Assembly (NCBI RefSeq): GCF_001306175.1
Contig: NZ_LGKN01000009.1
Span: 186,001 to 250,000, forward strand
Reading direction: 5' to 3'
DNA from: Ardenticatena maritima
GTDB taxonomy: Bacteria; Chloroflexota; Anaerolineae; Ardenticatenales; Ardenticatenaceae
DNA length: 64,000 bases
The notes under the pieces were generated by a model. The model made no database searches. It was given only the letters and a program-made list of their open reading frames with translations, and was not told where the DNA came from. This document shows, piece by piece, positions 33,723 through 42,822 of the stretch; the stretch's first letter is position 1, and every line of letters starts with the position of its first letter. Position numbers and translations under genes: made by a program.

Positions 33723-35006
33723 ATGGCGAAAATCCATTTCAAAGTGCTTGGCTGCCGTCTGAACCAGGCTGAAGCCGAACGATTGGCGCAAGGCTTCATC
33801 ATGGCCGGGCACGAAATTACCGAAAATGCAGAAGAAGCCGATATTTGCATTGTGAACACATGCACGGTCACCACTGCCGCCGGCGCCAAATCACGGCGCG
33901 CCGCCAAACCAATGCGCGCAGGGCAAAAAATCGTTGTAACGGGATGCCACAGTGAAGTCCGCCCACAGGATTTTCGCTACGCCGATCTCATCGTCTCGAA
34001 CGCCGAGAAAGAGCAACTGGTGGCGCTGACGCTGGAACGGTTTGGCATGGACGGGGAAGCGCTGGGCATGGATTACCGCCCGGTCGGACGCCTGCACCTC
34101 TACCCGCTGGTGCTCGACCACACGCGCGCCTTCGTCAAAATTCAAGACGGTTGCAATCTCGCTTGCTCATTCTGCCTAACCACCATTGCCCGCGGCGACG
34201 CCCGCAGTCGTCCGGCGGATGAGATTATCGCCGAGGTGCGCACGCTTGCCGAAAAAGGATGCCAGGAAGCCGTACTGACCGGTGTGCACGCCGGCGCATA
34301 CGGATACGACCTTGGCACTGACTTGGGGCATTTGCTCGAACGCCTGCTGACCGAGACCGATATCCCGCGTATTCGGCTTTCCTCGCTCGAACCGTGGAAC
34401 TTCAAAACAGAATGGCTTGACCTGTGGGTGCGTTTTGGCGAACGGCTTTGCCGCCACCTGCACATGAGCCTTCAAAGTGGAAGCAACACGGTGTTGCGGC
34501 GCATGCGTCGCGCGTATCGCGCCGAAACGTTTGCCGCCAAAATTGAAGCCGCCCGCGCGGCGATGCCCGAAATGGCGATTACAACCGACATCATCGTCGG
34601 CTTCCCCGGTGAAACGGAAGAAGAACACCGCGAAAGCCTGGCTTTCGTGCGCGAGATGGCGTTTGCCGGGGCGCACATCTTCCCATTCAGCCCCCGTCCG
34701 GGGACGCGCGCGGCTACCATGCCGAACCAAATCCCCGGCCCGGTGAAACGCCAGCGCTACGAAGAGATGAAAGCCGTGACGGATGCGTCAGCGGCGGCTT
34801 TCCGCGCACGCATGATGGGGCGTGTGCTGCCCGTGCTCTGGGAGCAACGCGAAGCCGATGGCGCACTCTCCGGCCTGACCGACAACTACATCCGCGTCTA
34901 TGCGCCGGTTGGCACAGCGTCGCCCAACACCATCACGCCCACGCGCCTGGTGCGCGAAGAAGGCGAGCGCGTGTGGGGGGAGATAGTATCTGTGGAACAC
35001 GCCTAG
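33723..35006 (+). CDS. mtaB: tRNA threonylcarbamoyladenosine (t6A37) methylthiotransferase MtaB
   Basis: A 427-residue radical SAM methylthiotransferase adding a methylthio group to t6A37 of ANN-decoding tRNAs. The N-terminal UPF0004 domain has the three Fe-S cysteines in LGCRLNQAEAE (Cys11), VNTCTVT and VTGCHSE. The radical SAM motif CNLACSFC starts at about residue 144 (C-x3-C-x2-C). LGCRLNQAE, GARSRP-like DARSRPADEI and the C-terminal TRAM-like region place it with MtaB (YqeV), not MiaB, whose N-terminus usually reads TYGCQMN. The ATG has a weak upstream site. It is single-gene, ending at a good terminator. Confidence 0.9.
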   Translation: MAKIHFKVLGCRLNQAEAERLAQGFIMAGHEITENAEEADICIVNTCTVTTAAGAKSRRAAKPMRAGQKIVVTGCHSEVRPQDFRYADLIVSNAEKEQLVALTLERFGMDGEALGMDYRPVGRLHLYPLVLDHTRAFVKIQDGCNLACSFCLTTIARGDARSRPADEIIAEVRTLAEKGCQEAVLTGVHAGAYGYDLGTDLGHLLERLLTETDIPRIRLSSLEPWNFKTEWLDLWVRFGERLCRHLHMSLQSGSNTVLRRMRRAYRAETFAAKIEAARAAMPEMAITTDIIVGFPGETEEEHRESLAFVREMAFAGAHIFPFSPRPGTRAATMPNQIPGPVKRQRYEEMKAVTDASAAAFRARMMGRVLPVLWEQREADGALSGLTDNYIRVYAPVGTASPNTITPTRLVREEGERVWGEIVSVEHA

Positions 35007-35017
35007 CGCGCTTTTTC

Positions 35018-35055
35018 AGCCCTGACCCTTCTTGCAACCGGTCAGGGCTTTTGTT
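35018..35055 (+). terminator. Terminator of mtaB
   Basis: Arms AGCCCTGACC and GGTCAGGGCT (35018-35027 and 35040-35049) followed by TTTGTTTCC, 12 bp after the mtaB stop. Confidence 0.88.
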
Positions 35056-35179
35056 TCCTCGCGTCTAGCCCGCCCAAGGCAACGCCCCCCGTGCGCCATT
35101 TTGCAATTCCCCGCTTCACTTTCATACTAAACACACCCAAAACAGACCAGCCCTCAATCAACCCAGGCAAGGATGCACT

Positions 35180-36106
35180 ATGAACATCATCACCATTGCC
35201 GATGATTTGCGTGTCATTCTGCGCGGATGGTTCAACGCCAACCACATTTTGCTCACTGGTCCTGAAACTGTGCTGATTGACACCGGTCATGCCCGCGACA
35301 TTGCGCAAACCTTGCACCTGCTGAACGAAGCCGAGACGCCCGCCGAAACGCTCACCCGCATTCTCATCACCCACGCCCACCAAGACCACATCGGCGGCGC
35401 AGCAACCTTATGTCAACAAAGCGGCGCAACCCTTCTCGGTCATCGCTGGCTGCACTACGCCATCACCCAACGGCGAAGCGATTGGCTGGGGCCTGTGTGG
35501 CCGCAAGAAGCCCCGCTCCCCCCAATCCATCCCGTGCATGAAGGCGAAGACGTGAACCTTGGGCGGTACACCTTCCGCGTTCTGCACGTGCCAGGCCACG
35601 CCTTTGAGATGATTGCCCTCTACGAACCCACGTTGCGGGTGCTCATCTCCGCCGACGCCGCTCATGACGGCGATTTGGGCGTACTCGCGCCGGAGATGGA
35701 AGGGATTGGGTGTGTACCGCAGGCTGTCGAATCCGTCGAGAAACTGATGGCGCTCGACGTTGAGGTGATGATCCCCGGACATGGTGTGCCCATTATGGGG
35801 CGCGAACGAGTCGCCGATAGCCTCAAACGCACACGCCAGCGGCTGATGAGTTTCATCACCAATCCGGAAAAACGCATGCGCCACCTTGCGCGGCGCGTCT
35901 TCCTCTACCAAGTGCTCTTGCACCAGCCGGTTGACGTCGAAACCCTGCGCCGGCATTCGCTCAATGTACGATGGTTCACCGCCTACAGCGAACAACTGGG
36001 CACAACCCCGGACGCTTTTTTTGACACCCTGCTCGACACACTCATGGCACGCGGGTTGATTCTCCGCCGCCCGGATGGGTTGCTCGTATCGCCCATACCG
36101 GCGTAA
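35180..36106 (+). CDS. Metallo-beta-lactamase-fold hydrolase (LACTB2-like)
   Basis: A 308-residue protein with an MBL domain over residues about 1-220: ILITHAHQDHIGGAATL is the canonical His-x-His-x-Asp-His motif, with later ligands in VLHVPGHAFEMIALYEP and VLISADAAHDG, and IPGHGVPI. The C-terminal 80 residues look like a winged-helix domain, an arrangement found in LACTB2-type hydrolases, some of which cleave RNA or thioesters. Start ATG with AAGGATGCACT upstream. It stands alone between two terminators. The substrate is not inferable. Confidence 0.85.
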   Translation: MNIITIADDLRVILRGWFNANHILLTGPETVLIDTGHARDIAQTLHLLNEAETPAETLTRILITHAHQDHIGGAATLCQQSGATLLGHRWLHYAITQRRSDWLGPVWPQEAPLPPIHPVHEGEDVNLGRYTFRVLHVPGHAFEMIALYEPTLRVLISADAAHDGDLGVLAPEMEGIGCVPQAVESVEKLMALDVEVMIPGHGVPIMGRERVADSLKRTRQRLMSFITNPEKRMRHLARRVFLYQVLLHQPVDVETLRRHSLNVRWFTAYSEQLGTTPDAFFDTLLDTLMARGLILRRPDGLLVSPIPA

Positions 36107-36115
36107 TCCCCCGGA

Positions 36116-36149
36116 AAAGCAAAAGCGCCACCATGCAGATGGTGGCGCT
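36116..36149. terminator. Terminator between the MBL gene and the radical SAM gene
   Basis: Perfect 11-bp arms AGCGCCACCAT and ATGGTGGCGCT (36124-36134, 36139-36149) with loop GCAG. The minus-strand side is followed by TTTTGCTTTTCC, so it chiefly serves the radical SAM gene; the plus side has a weak CTCTTG tract. Confidence 0.85.
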
Positions 36150-36169
36150 CTCTTGCCTTGTGATGATGT

Positions 36170-37603
36170 TTAGGCGCGTGTCAACTCAGGGCGCGATGGC
36201 ACGCGTTCGCGCAACGATGAGTACACACGGCGCGCCTTGCGCACGTATTTGTGCGGGTCGGTGTACTTGTTCCACGCTTTGCGCACTGCACGGCGCACAC
36301 GGTTCTTGAAAAGGCGCTTCTGGCTTTCATCACGCGCCCACATCAAAAATTCCAGGTCCAACCCCTTGATTTTGGCTTCGGTGGGGTTGCGGCGATACGA
36401 ATCGTGGTCCATCACCAGGTGCAGGTTGTGAATTTCACCATACTTGAAGAGGTCAGACCCCGGATGCGGCGTGTAGAAAGACGGGCTGTAATAATCCGGG
36501 TCAATCTCCTTAATCATGCTGATGGTATCGAGCACTTCTTCTTCGGTTTCGGTGGGCAAGCCCAGCATGTAGTTCGCCCAAATCGTCAAGCCATACTTGC
36601 GGCAAATCTTCGCCGCCGCCAGGTTCTTTTCGCGCGTCGTCCCCTTGCGAATGAAGTTGAGCACGCGGTTGTTGCCGCTTTCAAAACCGATGAAGTACCC
36701 CTTCAAGCCCACGCTTGCCATCAGCGCCACCATGTCTTCGTGGTGGTAGATGATATCGGCGCGCGATTGGCAGAAGAAAGGTTGCGTAAAGCCCTCGGCG
36801 CGATACTTTTCGCAAAACTCCATCACCCATTCACGGTCTTCGGTGAGGCAGTCATCGTGGAACATGAACGAGGCGAAATTGTACTTGTCGCGCAACATCT
36901 TCAACTCGGCGATCACGTTATCCACCGAGCGGCGGCGCGTCCCTTTGCCGAACAAGAAATCTTCCATGGGCTTGCAGAAGTTGCATTTGTAGCGGCAGCC
37001 GCGCCCGGCGATGATCGTCACGAACGGAGCGGGCAACTCTTCCACAAAGGGAACTTCGGGCGAATCCAGGTCGTAGCCCCACTTGCGCCACTCTTCCAGG
37101 AAGAGGTCTCGGTCGGCAAAAGGCAATTTGTCAAGGTCGGGGTGAATACCAATCAGGCGGCGTGTTTGCGGGCGCGTGCCATTGTGGATGGAGCGCACCA
37201 GGTTGGTGAAGGTGATTTCACCTTCGGCCTGCACAATGTAGTCCACCAGCGGGTTTGCCAGCACTTCATCCGGCTCAGCCGTGGGGTGAGGACCACCCAC
37301 CACGGTGATGGCTTCGGGCTTGACTTCCTTGATGATGGAGATGGCTTCCATCACCGGGTTGAAATCAACACTCATCATCGTCAGCCCGACCACATCGGGG
37401 TCGCGCTGTTCGAAGACTTCGCGGAAATGTTCCCAACCACGCAGGGCGCGCAGGTCAATCAAATCCACCGTGAACCCGGCGGCTTTGAGCGACGCCGACA
37501 AACTGGCAAGGCCGTGGCTAATCCAGCCCGAGTCCATGCCCTGCTTCAGGCTGTTGAAGCCCTTTCCGGCAATCCCGGCATAGACGAGTGTGACTTTGGT
37601 CAT
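36170..37603 (-). CDS. B12-binding-domain radical SAM protein
   Basis: About 477 residues. The N-terminal 130 residues have the cobalamin-binding fold (VTLVYAGIAGKGFNSLKQG, VDLIDLRALRGW, DVVGLTMMSVDFN, VVGGPHPTAEPDEVL). The radical SAM domain follows with GRGCRYKCNFC (C-x3-C-x2-C) and later GFESGNNRVLNFIRKGTTRE. Relatives methylate or rearrange unactivated carbons in hopanoid, bacteriochlorophyll and natural-product pathways, but this one cannot be assigned. The start at MTKVTLVYAG is fixed by AAAAGGAGG upstream; the longer frame is spurious. It follows erpA across a strong terminator and is probably expressed alone. Confidence 0.85.
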   Translation of the reverse strand: MTKVTLVYAGIAGKGFNSLKQGMDSGWISHGLASLSASLKAAGFTVDLIDLRALRGWEHFREVFEQRDPDVVGLTMMSVDFNPVMEAISIIKEVKPEAITVVGGPHPTAEPDEVLANPLVDYIVQAEGEITFTNLVRSIHNGTRPQTRRLIGIHPDLDKLPFADRDLFLEEWRKWGYDLDSPEVPFVEELPAPFVTIIAGRGCRYKCNFCKPMEDFLFGKGTRRRSVDNVIAELKMLRDKYNFASFMFHDDCLTEDREWVMEFCEKYRAEGFTQPFFCQSRADIIYHHEDMVALMASVGLKGYFIGFESGNNRVLNFIRKGTTREKNLAAAKICRKYGLTIWANYMLGLPTETEEEVLDTISMIKEIDPDYYSPSFYTPHPGSDLFKYGEIHNLHLVMDHDSYRRNPTEAKIKGLDLEFLMWARDESQKRLFKNRVRRAVRKAWNKYTDPHKYVRKARRVYSSLRERVPSRPELTRA

Positions 37604-37718
37604 ACTTTCCTCCTTTTGCCGTCTGGCAAAAACAAGCCGCTGGACACACAGCGGCGCTGGCTTTGGCACGTCTCTCGCGCACATTCAATGTTGAGTTGAC
37701 GGGTCAAGAATAAAACAA

Positions 37719-37753
37719 AGCCGCACCAGTGTCAAGTATGACACGGTGCGGCT
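37719..37753 (-). terminator. Terminator of the A-type Fe-S carrier gene
   Basis: A long stem, AGCCGCACC(A)GTGTCA at 37719-37734 and TGACACGGTGCGGCT at 37739-37753 with one bulged A and loop AGTA, followed on the minus strand by TTGTTTTATTC. It lies 26 bp after the gene's stop. Confidence 0.9.
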
Positions 37754-37779
37754 CATTGTTGCATTTTCACACCAACGGG

Positions 37780-38214
37780 TTAGGCGCCGCAGCCACAGCC
37801 GCCAGCCCCAGCAGCGCCCGTTGCGGAACTCGCGTCCGCCGTGCGGAAGGAATGCCCACACCCACAGGAAGCGACCGCGTTGGGGTTGTCAATGCGGAAA
37901 CCGCCGCCCATCAGGCTTTCCACATAGTCAATCTGGGCGCCCCACAGGTACATGGCGCTGGTGGGGTCAACCACCACCTTCACATGTTCATTGATTTGCA
38001 CGACGGTGTCATCTTCGCGCGGTTCTTTTTCAAACGCCATACCGTACTGGAAACCGGCGCAACCGCCGCCCGTCACGAACACACGCAGGGCATAGCCCTG
38101 AATGTTCTTCTGCTCTAACAACTGCTGGACAACGTTTGCCGCGGCTTCGGTCATCGTCACCAGCGGCGTTTCAGCAGCCTGGTTGTTTTGCACGTCTTGA
38201 ATGGAAATCGTCAT
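37780..38214 (-). CDS. A-type iron-sulfur cluster carrier (ErpA/IscA family)
   Basis: A 144-residue HesB/IscA-fold protein that delivers Fe-S clusters to apo-enzymes. The first conserved cysteine is in FVTGGGCAGFQYGM and the paired C-terminal ones in ASCGCGHSF. Unusually, a 22-residue tail follows, ending in GGCGCGA and adding two further cysteines. The N-terminus has a 20-residue extension. The start is preceded by AGGGAGGATTCGC. It lies close to a radical SAM gene, moaA and a large Fe-S oxidoreductase, all cluster-dependent. ErpA, IscA and SufA cannot be separated with confidence by eye. Confidence 0.88.
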   Translation of the reverse strand: MTISIQDVQNNQAAETPLVTMTEAAANVVQQLLEQKNIQGYALRVFVTGGGCAGFQYGMAFEKEPREDDTVVQINEHVKVVVDPTSAMYLWGAQIDYVESLMGGGFRIDNPNAVASCGCGHSFRTADASSATGAAGAGGCGCGA

Positions 38215-38343
38215 GCGAATCCTCCCTTATCAGTTGACAGCCTCTCTCGTTGCCGTCATTGTCGCTGGAAATCAATCGTCCGTTCGACTGGCAAACATTG
38301 TAGTCGAAAGCCTCCCGAAAATCAATTTGAGGGGCGGACGTGC

Positions 38344-39363
38344 TCAGCCACCAATCTGGCTCATGCCACGCGCTTGCGGGAAAACCCCACGGCGCAATTG
38401 ATGTCCCACCGGCTTTGCCTGCACGGCGCGAATGAACAAGTCGCGCAACGCGTCCATGCCGCCCTCATGCAAGGCGCGGCGAAAGTCCAGTTCGTGGTCG
38501 GTGAGCAGGCAGAGCCGAATTTTGCCGTCGGCGGTCAGGCGCATGCGGTTGCAATCATCGCAATAGGGTTCGCTCACCGGATTGATGAAGCCAATCAGGC
38601 CGCGCGCCCCCGGAATGCGATACATCTTGGCTTCGCCCAGCAACCGCCCGTCGAAAAGGGGTTCCAATGCGCCAAAGCGTTCTTCAATCCGCGCTTGCAC
38701 TTCGCTGTTGGGCACGTAATGTTGCAGCGCAAAGTTGGCTTGTGTGCCCAGCGGCATGGCTTCGATAAATCGCACGTGCCAATCGTGCTCAAGGGTAAGG
38801 GCGGCAAGGTCTGCTACATCTTCATCGTTATAGCCGCGAATGACCACAGCGTTCAGTTTGATGGGCAAAAGCCCCGCCCGCTCCGCGGCCTCGATACCCG
38901 CCCAGACCTTTTCGAGCGTGTTGAAGCGCATGAGGCGTTCCAGCGAAGCGGGGTTGAGGGTGTCAATGTGAATGTTGACGCGCGTCAAGCCCGCCTGTTT
39001 GAGCGGTTCGGCAAGTTCGGGCAAGCGAATGCCGTTGGTGGTCATCGCAATCGTGCGCAACCCCTCAATGCGTGCCAAACGCTCAACAATCTCAATCAGG
39101 TCGGGGCGCAAGGTTGGCTCGCCCCCCGTCAAGCGCACTTTGTCGAAGCCCACATCAACGGCGGCGCGCACAATCGTTTCGATTTCGGCGGGGGTCAGCA
39201 ACTCCTGGCGAGGCAAAAAGCGCAAGCCATGCAAAGGCATGCAATAGACACAACGCAGATTGCAATGGTCAATCAACGAAACGCGCAAGTAGTTGATGCG
39301 ACGCCCGTAAGAATCCACCAAGGCAGGTTTGGTTTGTACATTGGTTGCCACTGTGGCGGTCAT
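38344..39363 (-). CDS. moaA: GTP 3',8-cyclase MoaA (molybdenum cofactor synthesis)
   Basis: A 339-residue radical SAM enzyme for the first step of molybdopterin synthesis, converting GTP to 3',8-cyclo-7,8-dihydro-GTP. The N-terminal cluster motif is DHCNLRCVYCMP; the second cluster is in PYCDDCNRMRLTADGKIRLCL; GGEPTLRPDL is the SAM GGEP motif; and the C-terminus ends in the catalytically needed GG (MSQIGG). The start after AAAGGAGCCAACG gives MTATV. It implies molybdoenzymes in the organism, consistent with the NrfC/NrfD-type genes at the right end. Partner moa genes are outside the window. Confidence 0.95.
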   Translation of the reverse strand: MTATVATNVQTKPALVDSYGRRINYLRVSLIDHCNLRCVYCMPLHGLRFLPRQELLTPAEIETIVRAAVDVGFDKVRLTGGEPTLRPDLIEIVERLARIEGLRTIAMTTNGIRLPELAEPLKQAGLTRVNIHIDTLNPASLERLMRFNTLEKVWAGIEAAERAGLLPIKLNAVVIRGYNDEDVADLAALTLEHDWHVRFIEAMPLGTQANFALQHYVPNSEVQARIEERFGALEPLFDGRLLGEAKMYRIPGARGLIGFINPVSEPYCDDCNRMRLTADGKIRLCLLTDHELDFRRALHEGGMDALRDLFIRAVQAKPVGHQLRRGVFPQARGMSQIGG

Positions 39364-39426
39364 CGTTGGCTCCTTTCTCTGCACATCATTGTGGCAGGGT
39401 GGTGCGTCGCATAGACAGACGTCTCG

Positions 39427-40365
39427 TCAGGCGTCCGCGTCTTTGTCCGCGTCGGCAGGCGCGGCGCACGCCCCGCCACAGGAACTCCCCGGCTCTCCAC
39501 ACCCCACTTCCGAGGGCGGTTTCCCCGATTTGCCCACCCAAAGGTTTTCAACGGGGATTTCAACACGCCCATGTTCTTCGGTTTGCAACGTGATGGTGCC
39601 CTTCAACATATTGCGGTCAACCACTTTGCCAGAATACTGCTCGGTCACCACCCATTTTCCCAGTTTGGGGAAACCTTTGGAGACATCTTTGTAAAACTCG
39701 TACTCATAAGCCAGACAACAGCGCAAGCGCCCACACATGCCTGCAATTTCGGTCGGCACCAGCGGCAGGTCTTGCGCCTTGGCCATTTTGATGGAAATGG
39801 GCTGAAACTCCGTCAAAAACGCACTGCAACAGCGCTTGTCCAGCCCACACGCGCCCGCCCCACCGAGAAACCGCGCCACATCACGCGGGCCAATCTGGCG
39901 AAATTCGACCATCACATCGAACTCAGCCTTCAAGCGGCGGCGCAACTCCTTCACGTTGACATCGCCTTCCGACCCGTAGAGGAATGTCAGACGCGAACCG
40001 TCAAAACTGTACTCGGCGCGCGCCAACTTCAGGCGAACGCCCAACTCAGTGGCGAGCATACGCGCCCGCTTGAGCGCCTGATTGGCAAGGTGCTCGTAAT
40101 GTTTGCGCAACACCAGGTCGTGGCTTGTGGCGCGGCGCAAAATGGGCTTGTAGGTGCTTGGGTGCGCTGCTTCTTCCGGTGGGACGATTTTGGCCACTTG
40201 CCCAATTTCAACACCGCGGCTGGTTTCAACAATGACATACTCGCCCGGCGAAACAGCTTCACCTGTTGCATTGGTAAAGTGGTAGAGTTTCCCGACTTCG
40301 TGAAAACGCACACCCACAACTTGCTCGGTCATCGTTGTCTGCTGTTCTGTTGCCATCACCGTCAT
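39427..40365 (-). CDS. PSP1-domain protein (RicT/YaaT-like)
   Basis: About 312 residues with the PSP1 domain and the family's cysteine block GLDKRCCSAFLTEFQPISIK, followed by IAGMCGRLRCCLAYEYEFY. RicT of Bacillus, in a complex with RicA and RicF, carries Fe-S clusters and affects mRNA processing by RNase Y; the same role here is inference, though rny is present in this genome. The C-terminus ends with a Cys/Gly segment (GCGEPGSSCGGACAA) and an acidic tail. I start at MTVMATEQQ (GAGAGGAACAACC upstream); the frame is open 10 codons further up. Confidence 0.82.
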   Translation of the reverse strand: MTVMATEQQTTMTEQVVGVRFHEVGKLYHFTNATGEAVSPGEYVIVETSRGVEIGQVAKIVPPEEAAHPSTYKPILRRATSHDLVLRKHYEHLANQALKRARMLATELGVRLKLARAEYSFDGSRLTFLYGSEGDVNVKELRRRLKAEFDVMVEFRQIGPRDVARFLGGAGACGLDKRCCSAFLTEFQPISIKMAKAQDLPLVPTEIAGMCGRLRCCLAYEYEFYKDVSKGFPKLGKWVVTEQYSGKVVDRNMLKGTITLQTEEHGRVEIPVENLWVGKSGKPPSEVGCGEPGSSCGGACAAPADADKDADA

Positions 40366-40426
40366 AGGTTGTTCCTCTCTCTCACCTGCGCTCATGATAG
40401 CCGCATTCCCTCGTTGTGGTCAAATA

Positions 40427-40451
40427 GCGTTCTGCACAAAATGCAGAACGC
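40427..40451 (-). promoter_or_regulatory. Perfect hairpin in the leader of the PSP1-domain gene
   Basis: Arms GCGTTCTGCA and TGCAGAACGC (10 bp) around CAAAA. On the minus strand it is in the predicted 5' leader, about 62 bp before the start codon, and is not followed by a T tract, so it is not an ordinary terminator. It could be an RNA processing or stability element. Confidence 0.5.
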
Positions 40452-40502
40452 TTGTCATCTTGTTGATATCACAAATGTCAGGTTTTTCTGCATGATAGCG
40501 GA

Positions 40503-40530
40503 ATGATACGCATGATTGGATTGTGTTCAA
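40503..40530 (-). promoter_or_regulatory. Promoter of the PSP1-domain gene
   Basis: Minus-strand TTGAAC (40530-40525), 16-nt spacer, TATCAT (40508-40503). It leaves a leader of about 130 nt containing the hairpin at 40427-40451. Confidence 0.5.
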
Positions 40531-40570
40531 CTTTGCGCCCTCGCTTTCCAAAATCTTCTTCATAAAGAAA

Positions 40571-40599
40571 AAGGCGCAACAGCATGATGCTGTGCGCCT
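40571..40599 (-). terminator. Terminator of the Fe-S oxidoreductase gene
   Basis: Arms AAGGCGCAACAGCA and TGCTGTGCGCCTT (one bulged A) separated by TGA; on the minus strand followed by TTCTTTATG after the stem's own T pair. It is 23 bp after the gene's stop. Confidence 0.85.
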
Positions 40600-40621
40600 T
40601 TCGGAGGGATTGAACAAAACG

Positions 40622-42712
40622 TTAGGCTTGTTCGCTCTCTTCCTCGCCGCTCTTTGTCGTATTCACCCCTACCGACTCGGCAAGCAGTTCAGCAACGTCG
40701 CGCAGGGCGAGTTGGTCTTCCAGCCCCATCACTTTGCTTCCGGAGTCGAACATGATCATGCAGAAGGGGCACGCCGACGCCACCGTGTTGGGGTTGACGG
40801 CGAGCGCATCTTCCAGGCGAATTTGCTCGATGCGCTTGTTGTTGTGCGTCTCCATCCAGACGCCGGCGCCGCCACCGCCACAGCAAAGCCCGCGTTCGCG
40901 GCTACGCTCCATCTCGCGCAATTCGACGCCCGGAATGCTGGCAAGGATTTCACGCGGCGCGTCGAAAATGCCGTTGTAGCGCCCCAGGTAGCAGGAATCG
41001 TGGAATGTGATGGTTTCGTTGAGCGGTTTTTCCGGTTTGAGCCGCCCTTCCTTGACCAAATCAGCGAGGAGCTGGCTGTGGTGGATGACTTCAAAGTCGC
41101 CCCCAAAGTCTTTGTATTCGTTGCCCATGGTGTTGAAGCAGTGTGGGCAAATGGTGATGATTTTCTTGAAGCGGAACTTTTTGAGCGTGCCGATGGTCTG
41201 TTCCGCCATCATCTGGTAGAGGTATTCGTTCCCCATGCGGCGCGCCGGGTCGCCGTTGCAGCTTTCGCGCGACCCCAGCACAGCAAAACTGACACCCGCT
41301 TTTTGCAACAGTTGGACGGTAGCGCGGGCGATTTTCTGGTTGCGGTTGTCGTAACTGGCGGCGCACCCCACCCAGAAGAGGTAATCCACTTCGGTCTCTT
41401 CCTCGATTTCGGGCACGTCAAGCCCTTCCGCCCACTTCATGCGGTCGCTGGGTGCATACCCCCACGGGTTGCCGGTGCGTTCCAGGTTGCGCAACGCAGT
41501 GCTCACGGTGTCAGGCATGCGCCCTTCGGTCATCACCAGGTAGCGGCGCATATCAACGATGGCGTCCACATGGTTGATGAAGACGGGGCATTCGTACACA
41601 CACGCGCGGCACGTCGTGCACGCCCACAACGTCTCATCGCGAATCACCTCGCCAACCAGCGCCGCCCCCGGCTGAACAGTCGGGTTGGTGTAGCCGTTGG
41701 CAAACCCACCAATCGCGGAGTAGGGCATGCCGCCTTCGGCGAGCATTTGGTTGCGAATATCCATGACCAGATGCTTGGGGTTGAGCGCCGTGCCGCTATT
41801 CCAGGCGGGGCATGCCATCTGGCAGCGGCCACACTCGGTACAGGCGTCGAATTGCAACAGTTGCGTCCAGGTGAAATCAGCGAGCGCGCCCACGCCCCAC
41901 GACTCGGCTTCTTCCATGTTGGGGATGGGGCGCAAGGCTTGCGGGCGATCGTCGGCGCGGGTGAAGATGGTGTTGAGCGGGCTTGTGAAAATGTGCGCGA
42001 TGGGGGTGTAGGGCAAAATTCCCCAGAAGACTGCCACCAGCACCGAGTGGGTCATCCAGGTGGCAAGGTGCAAATGGCGCAATGCGGTTTCACTCAGGTT
42101 GAAAGCGCCCAATACCGCGCCAAAGACATATCCCACAGGCGACCAGGACGCCCAAGCCGGCGCCATAACCTGCAAGCGAATACCTTCAATAATGAAGCCG
42201 GTGAAGTTGATGAGGAAGAGCGAGACCAGGAAAACCGACCAGCCCCACTCATAACTAAGGCGCACCGAACCGTCAATGTAGCGCCGCTTGATCGCCATGC
42301 CCAACCCAACAAAGAAGAGCAAACCAAAAATGTCGAGGGTCACTTCGTAGAAGCGGTAGAGCCAGCCTTCCAGCAATTTAGCGTGCAGGAAGTGCTCGGC
42401 GATGTCGGCGTCAATGGTAGCGAGCACCGTCCCCAAGAAGAGCACCACAAACGACCAGAACATGAGGGCGTGCATGAGCCCGGGTTTGGTTTGGCGGGCA
42501 AGGCGCATTTGCCCCACTGCGCCGACAAGGAAATTCCAGAGCCGACGCGGCCAATTGTTCAAGCGTGGGTCGGGTTTCCCCTGGAAGTAGAGGCGAAAGC
42601 GGCGATACAAGCCGTAAATCAACGCCAAAACCCCCATGGCTTGTGAGGCATACATGAAAATCGCCGCCCACGTGGGAATGTTCCAAAGCGTTACGCGCAC
42701 AGGTTCTTGCAT
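40622..42712 (-). CDS. Membrane Fe-S oxidoreductase (HdrD/NarI-like fusion)
   Basis: About 696 residues. The N-terminal 270 residues form about six membrane helices resembling a heme-b nitrate reductase gamma subunit. Then come two [4Fe-4S] motifs (CTECGRCQMACP and CTTCRACVYECP) and two CCG domains of the heterodisulfide-reductase type (ending CCGGGGAGVW and CPFCMIMFDSG). Such fusions move electrons between the quinone pool and cytoplasmic donors such as ETF or ferredoxin. The start MQEPVRVTLWN follows GAGGGGGCAACG. It is probably monocistronic with a terminator downstream. The physiological partner is not shown here. Confidence 0.88.
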   Translation of the reverse strand: MQEPVRVTLWNIPTWAAIFMYASQAMGVLALIYGLYRRFRLYFQGKPDPRLNNWPRRLWNFLVGAVGQMRLARQTKPGLMHALMFWSFVVLFLGTVLATIDADIAEHFLHAKLLEGWLYRFYEVTLDIFGLLFFVGLGMAIKRRYIDGSVRLSYEWGWSVFLVSLFLINFTGFIIEGIRLQVMAPAWASWSPVGYVFGAVLGAFNLSETALRHLHLATWMTHSVLVAVFWGILPYTPIAHIFTSPLNTIFTRADDRPQALRPIPNMEEAESWGVGALADFTWTQLLQFDACTECGRCQMACPAWNSGTALNPKHLVMDIRNQMLAEGGMPYSAIGGFANGYTNPTVQPGAALVGEVIRDETLWACTTCRACVYECPVFINHVDAIVDMRRYLVMTEGRMPDTVSTALRNLERTGNPWGYAPSDRMKWAEGLDVPEIEEETEVDYLFWVGCAASYDNRNQKIARATVQLLQKAGVSFAVLGSRESCNGDPARRMGNEYLYQMMAEQTIGTLKKFRFKKIITICPHCFNTMGNEYKDFGGDFEVIHHSQLLADLVKEGRLKPEKPLNETITFHDSCYLGRYNGIFDAPREILASIPGVELREMERSRERGLCCGGGGAGVWMETHNNKRIEQIRLEDALAVNPNTVASACPFCMIMFDSGSKVMGLEDQLALRDVAELLAESVGVNTTKSGEEESEQA

Positions 42713-42822
42713 CGTTGCCCCCTCAAAAATGTGTTGCCCTTTTGTGTGAAGAAGAACGAAGATGCTCCCATGATACACTCAAACGCCAAACCGACAAGAG
42801 ACAACCAAACGCCCGTTGGGTT

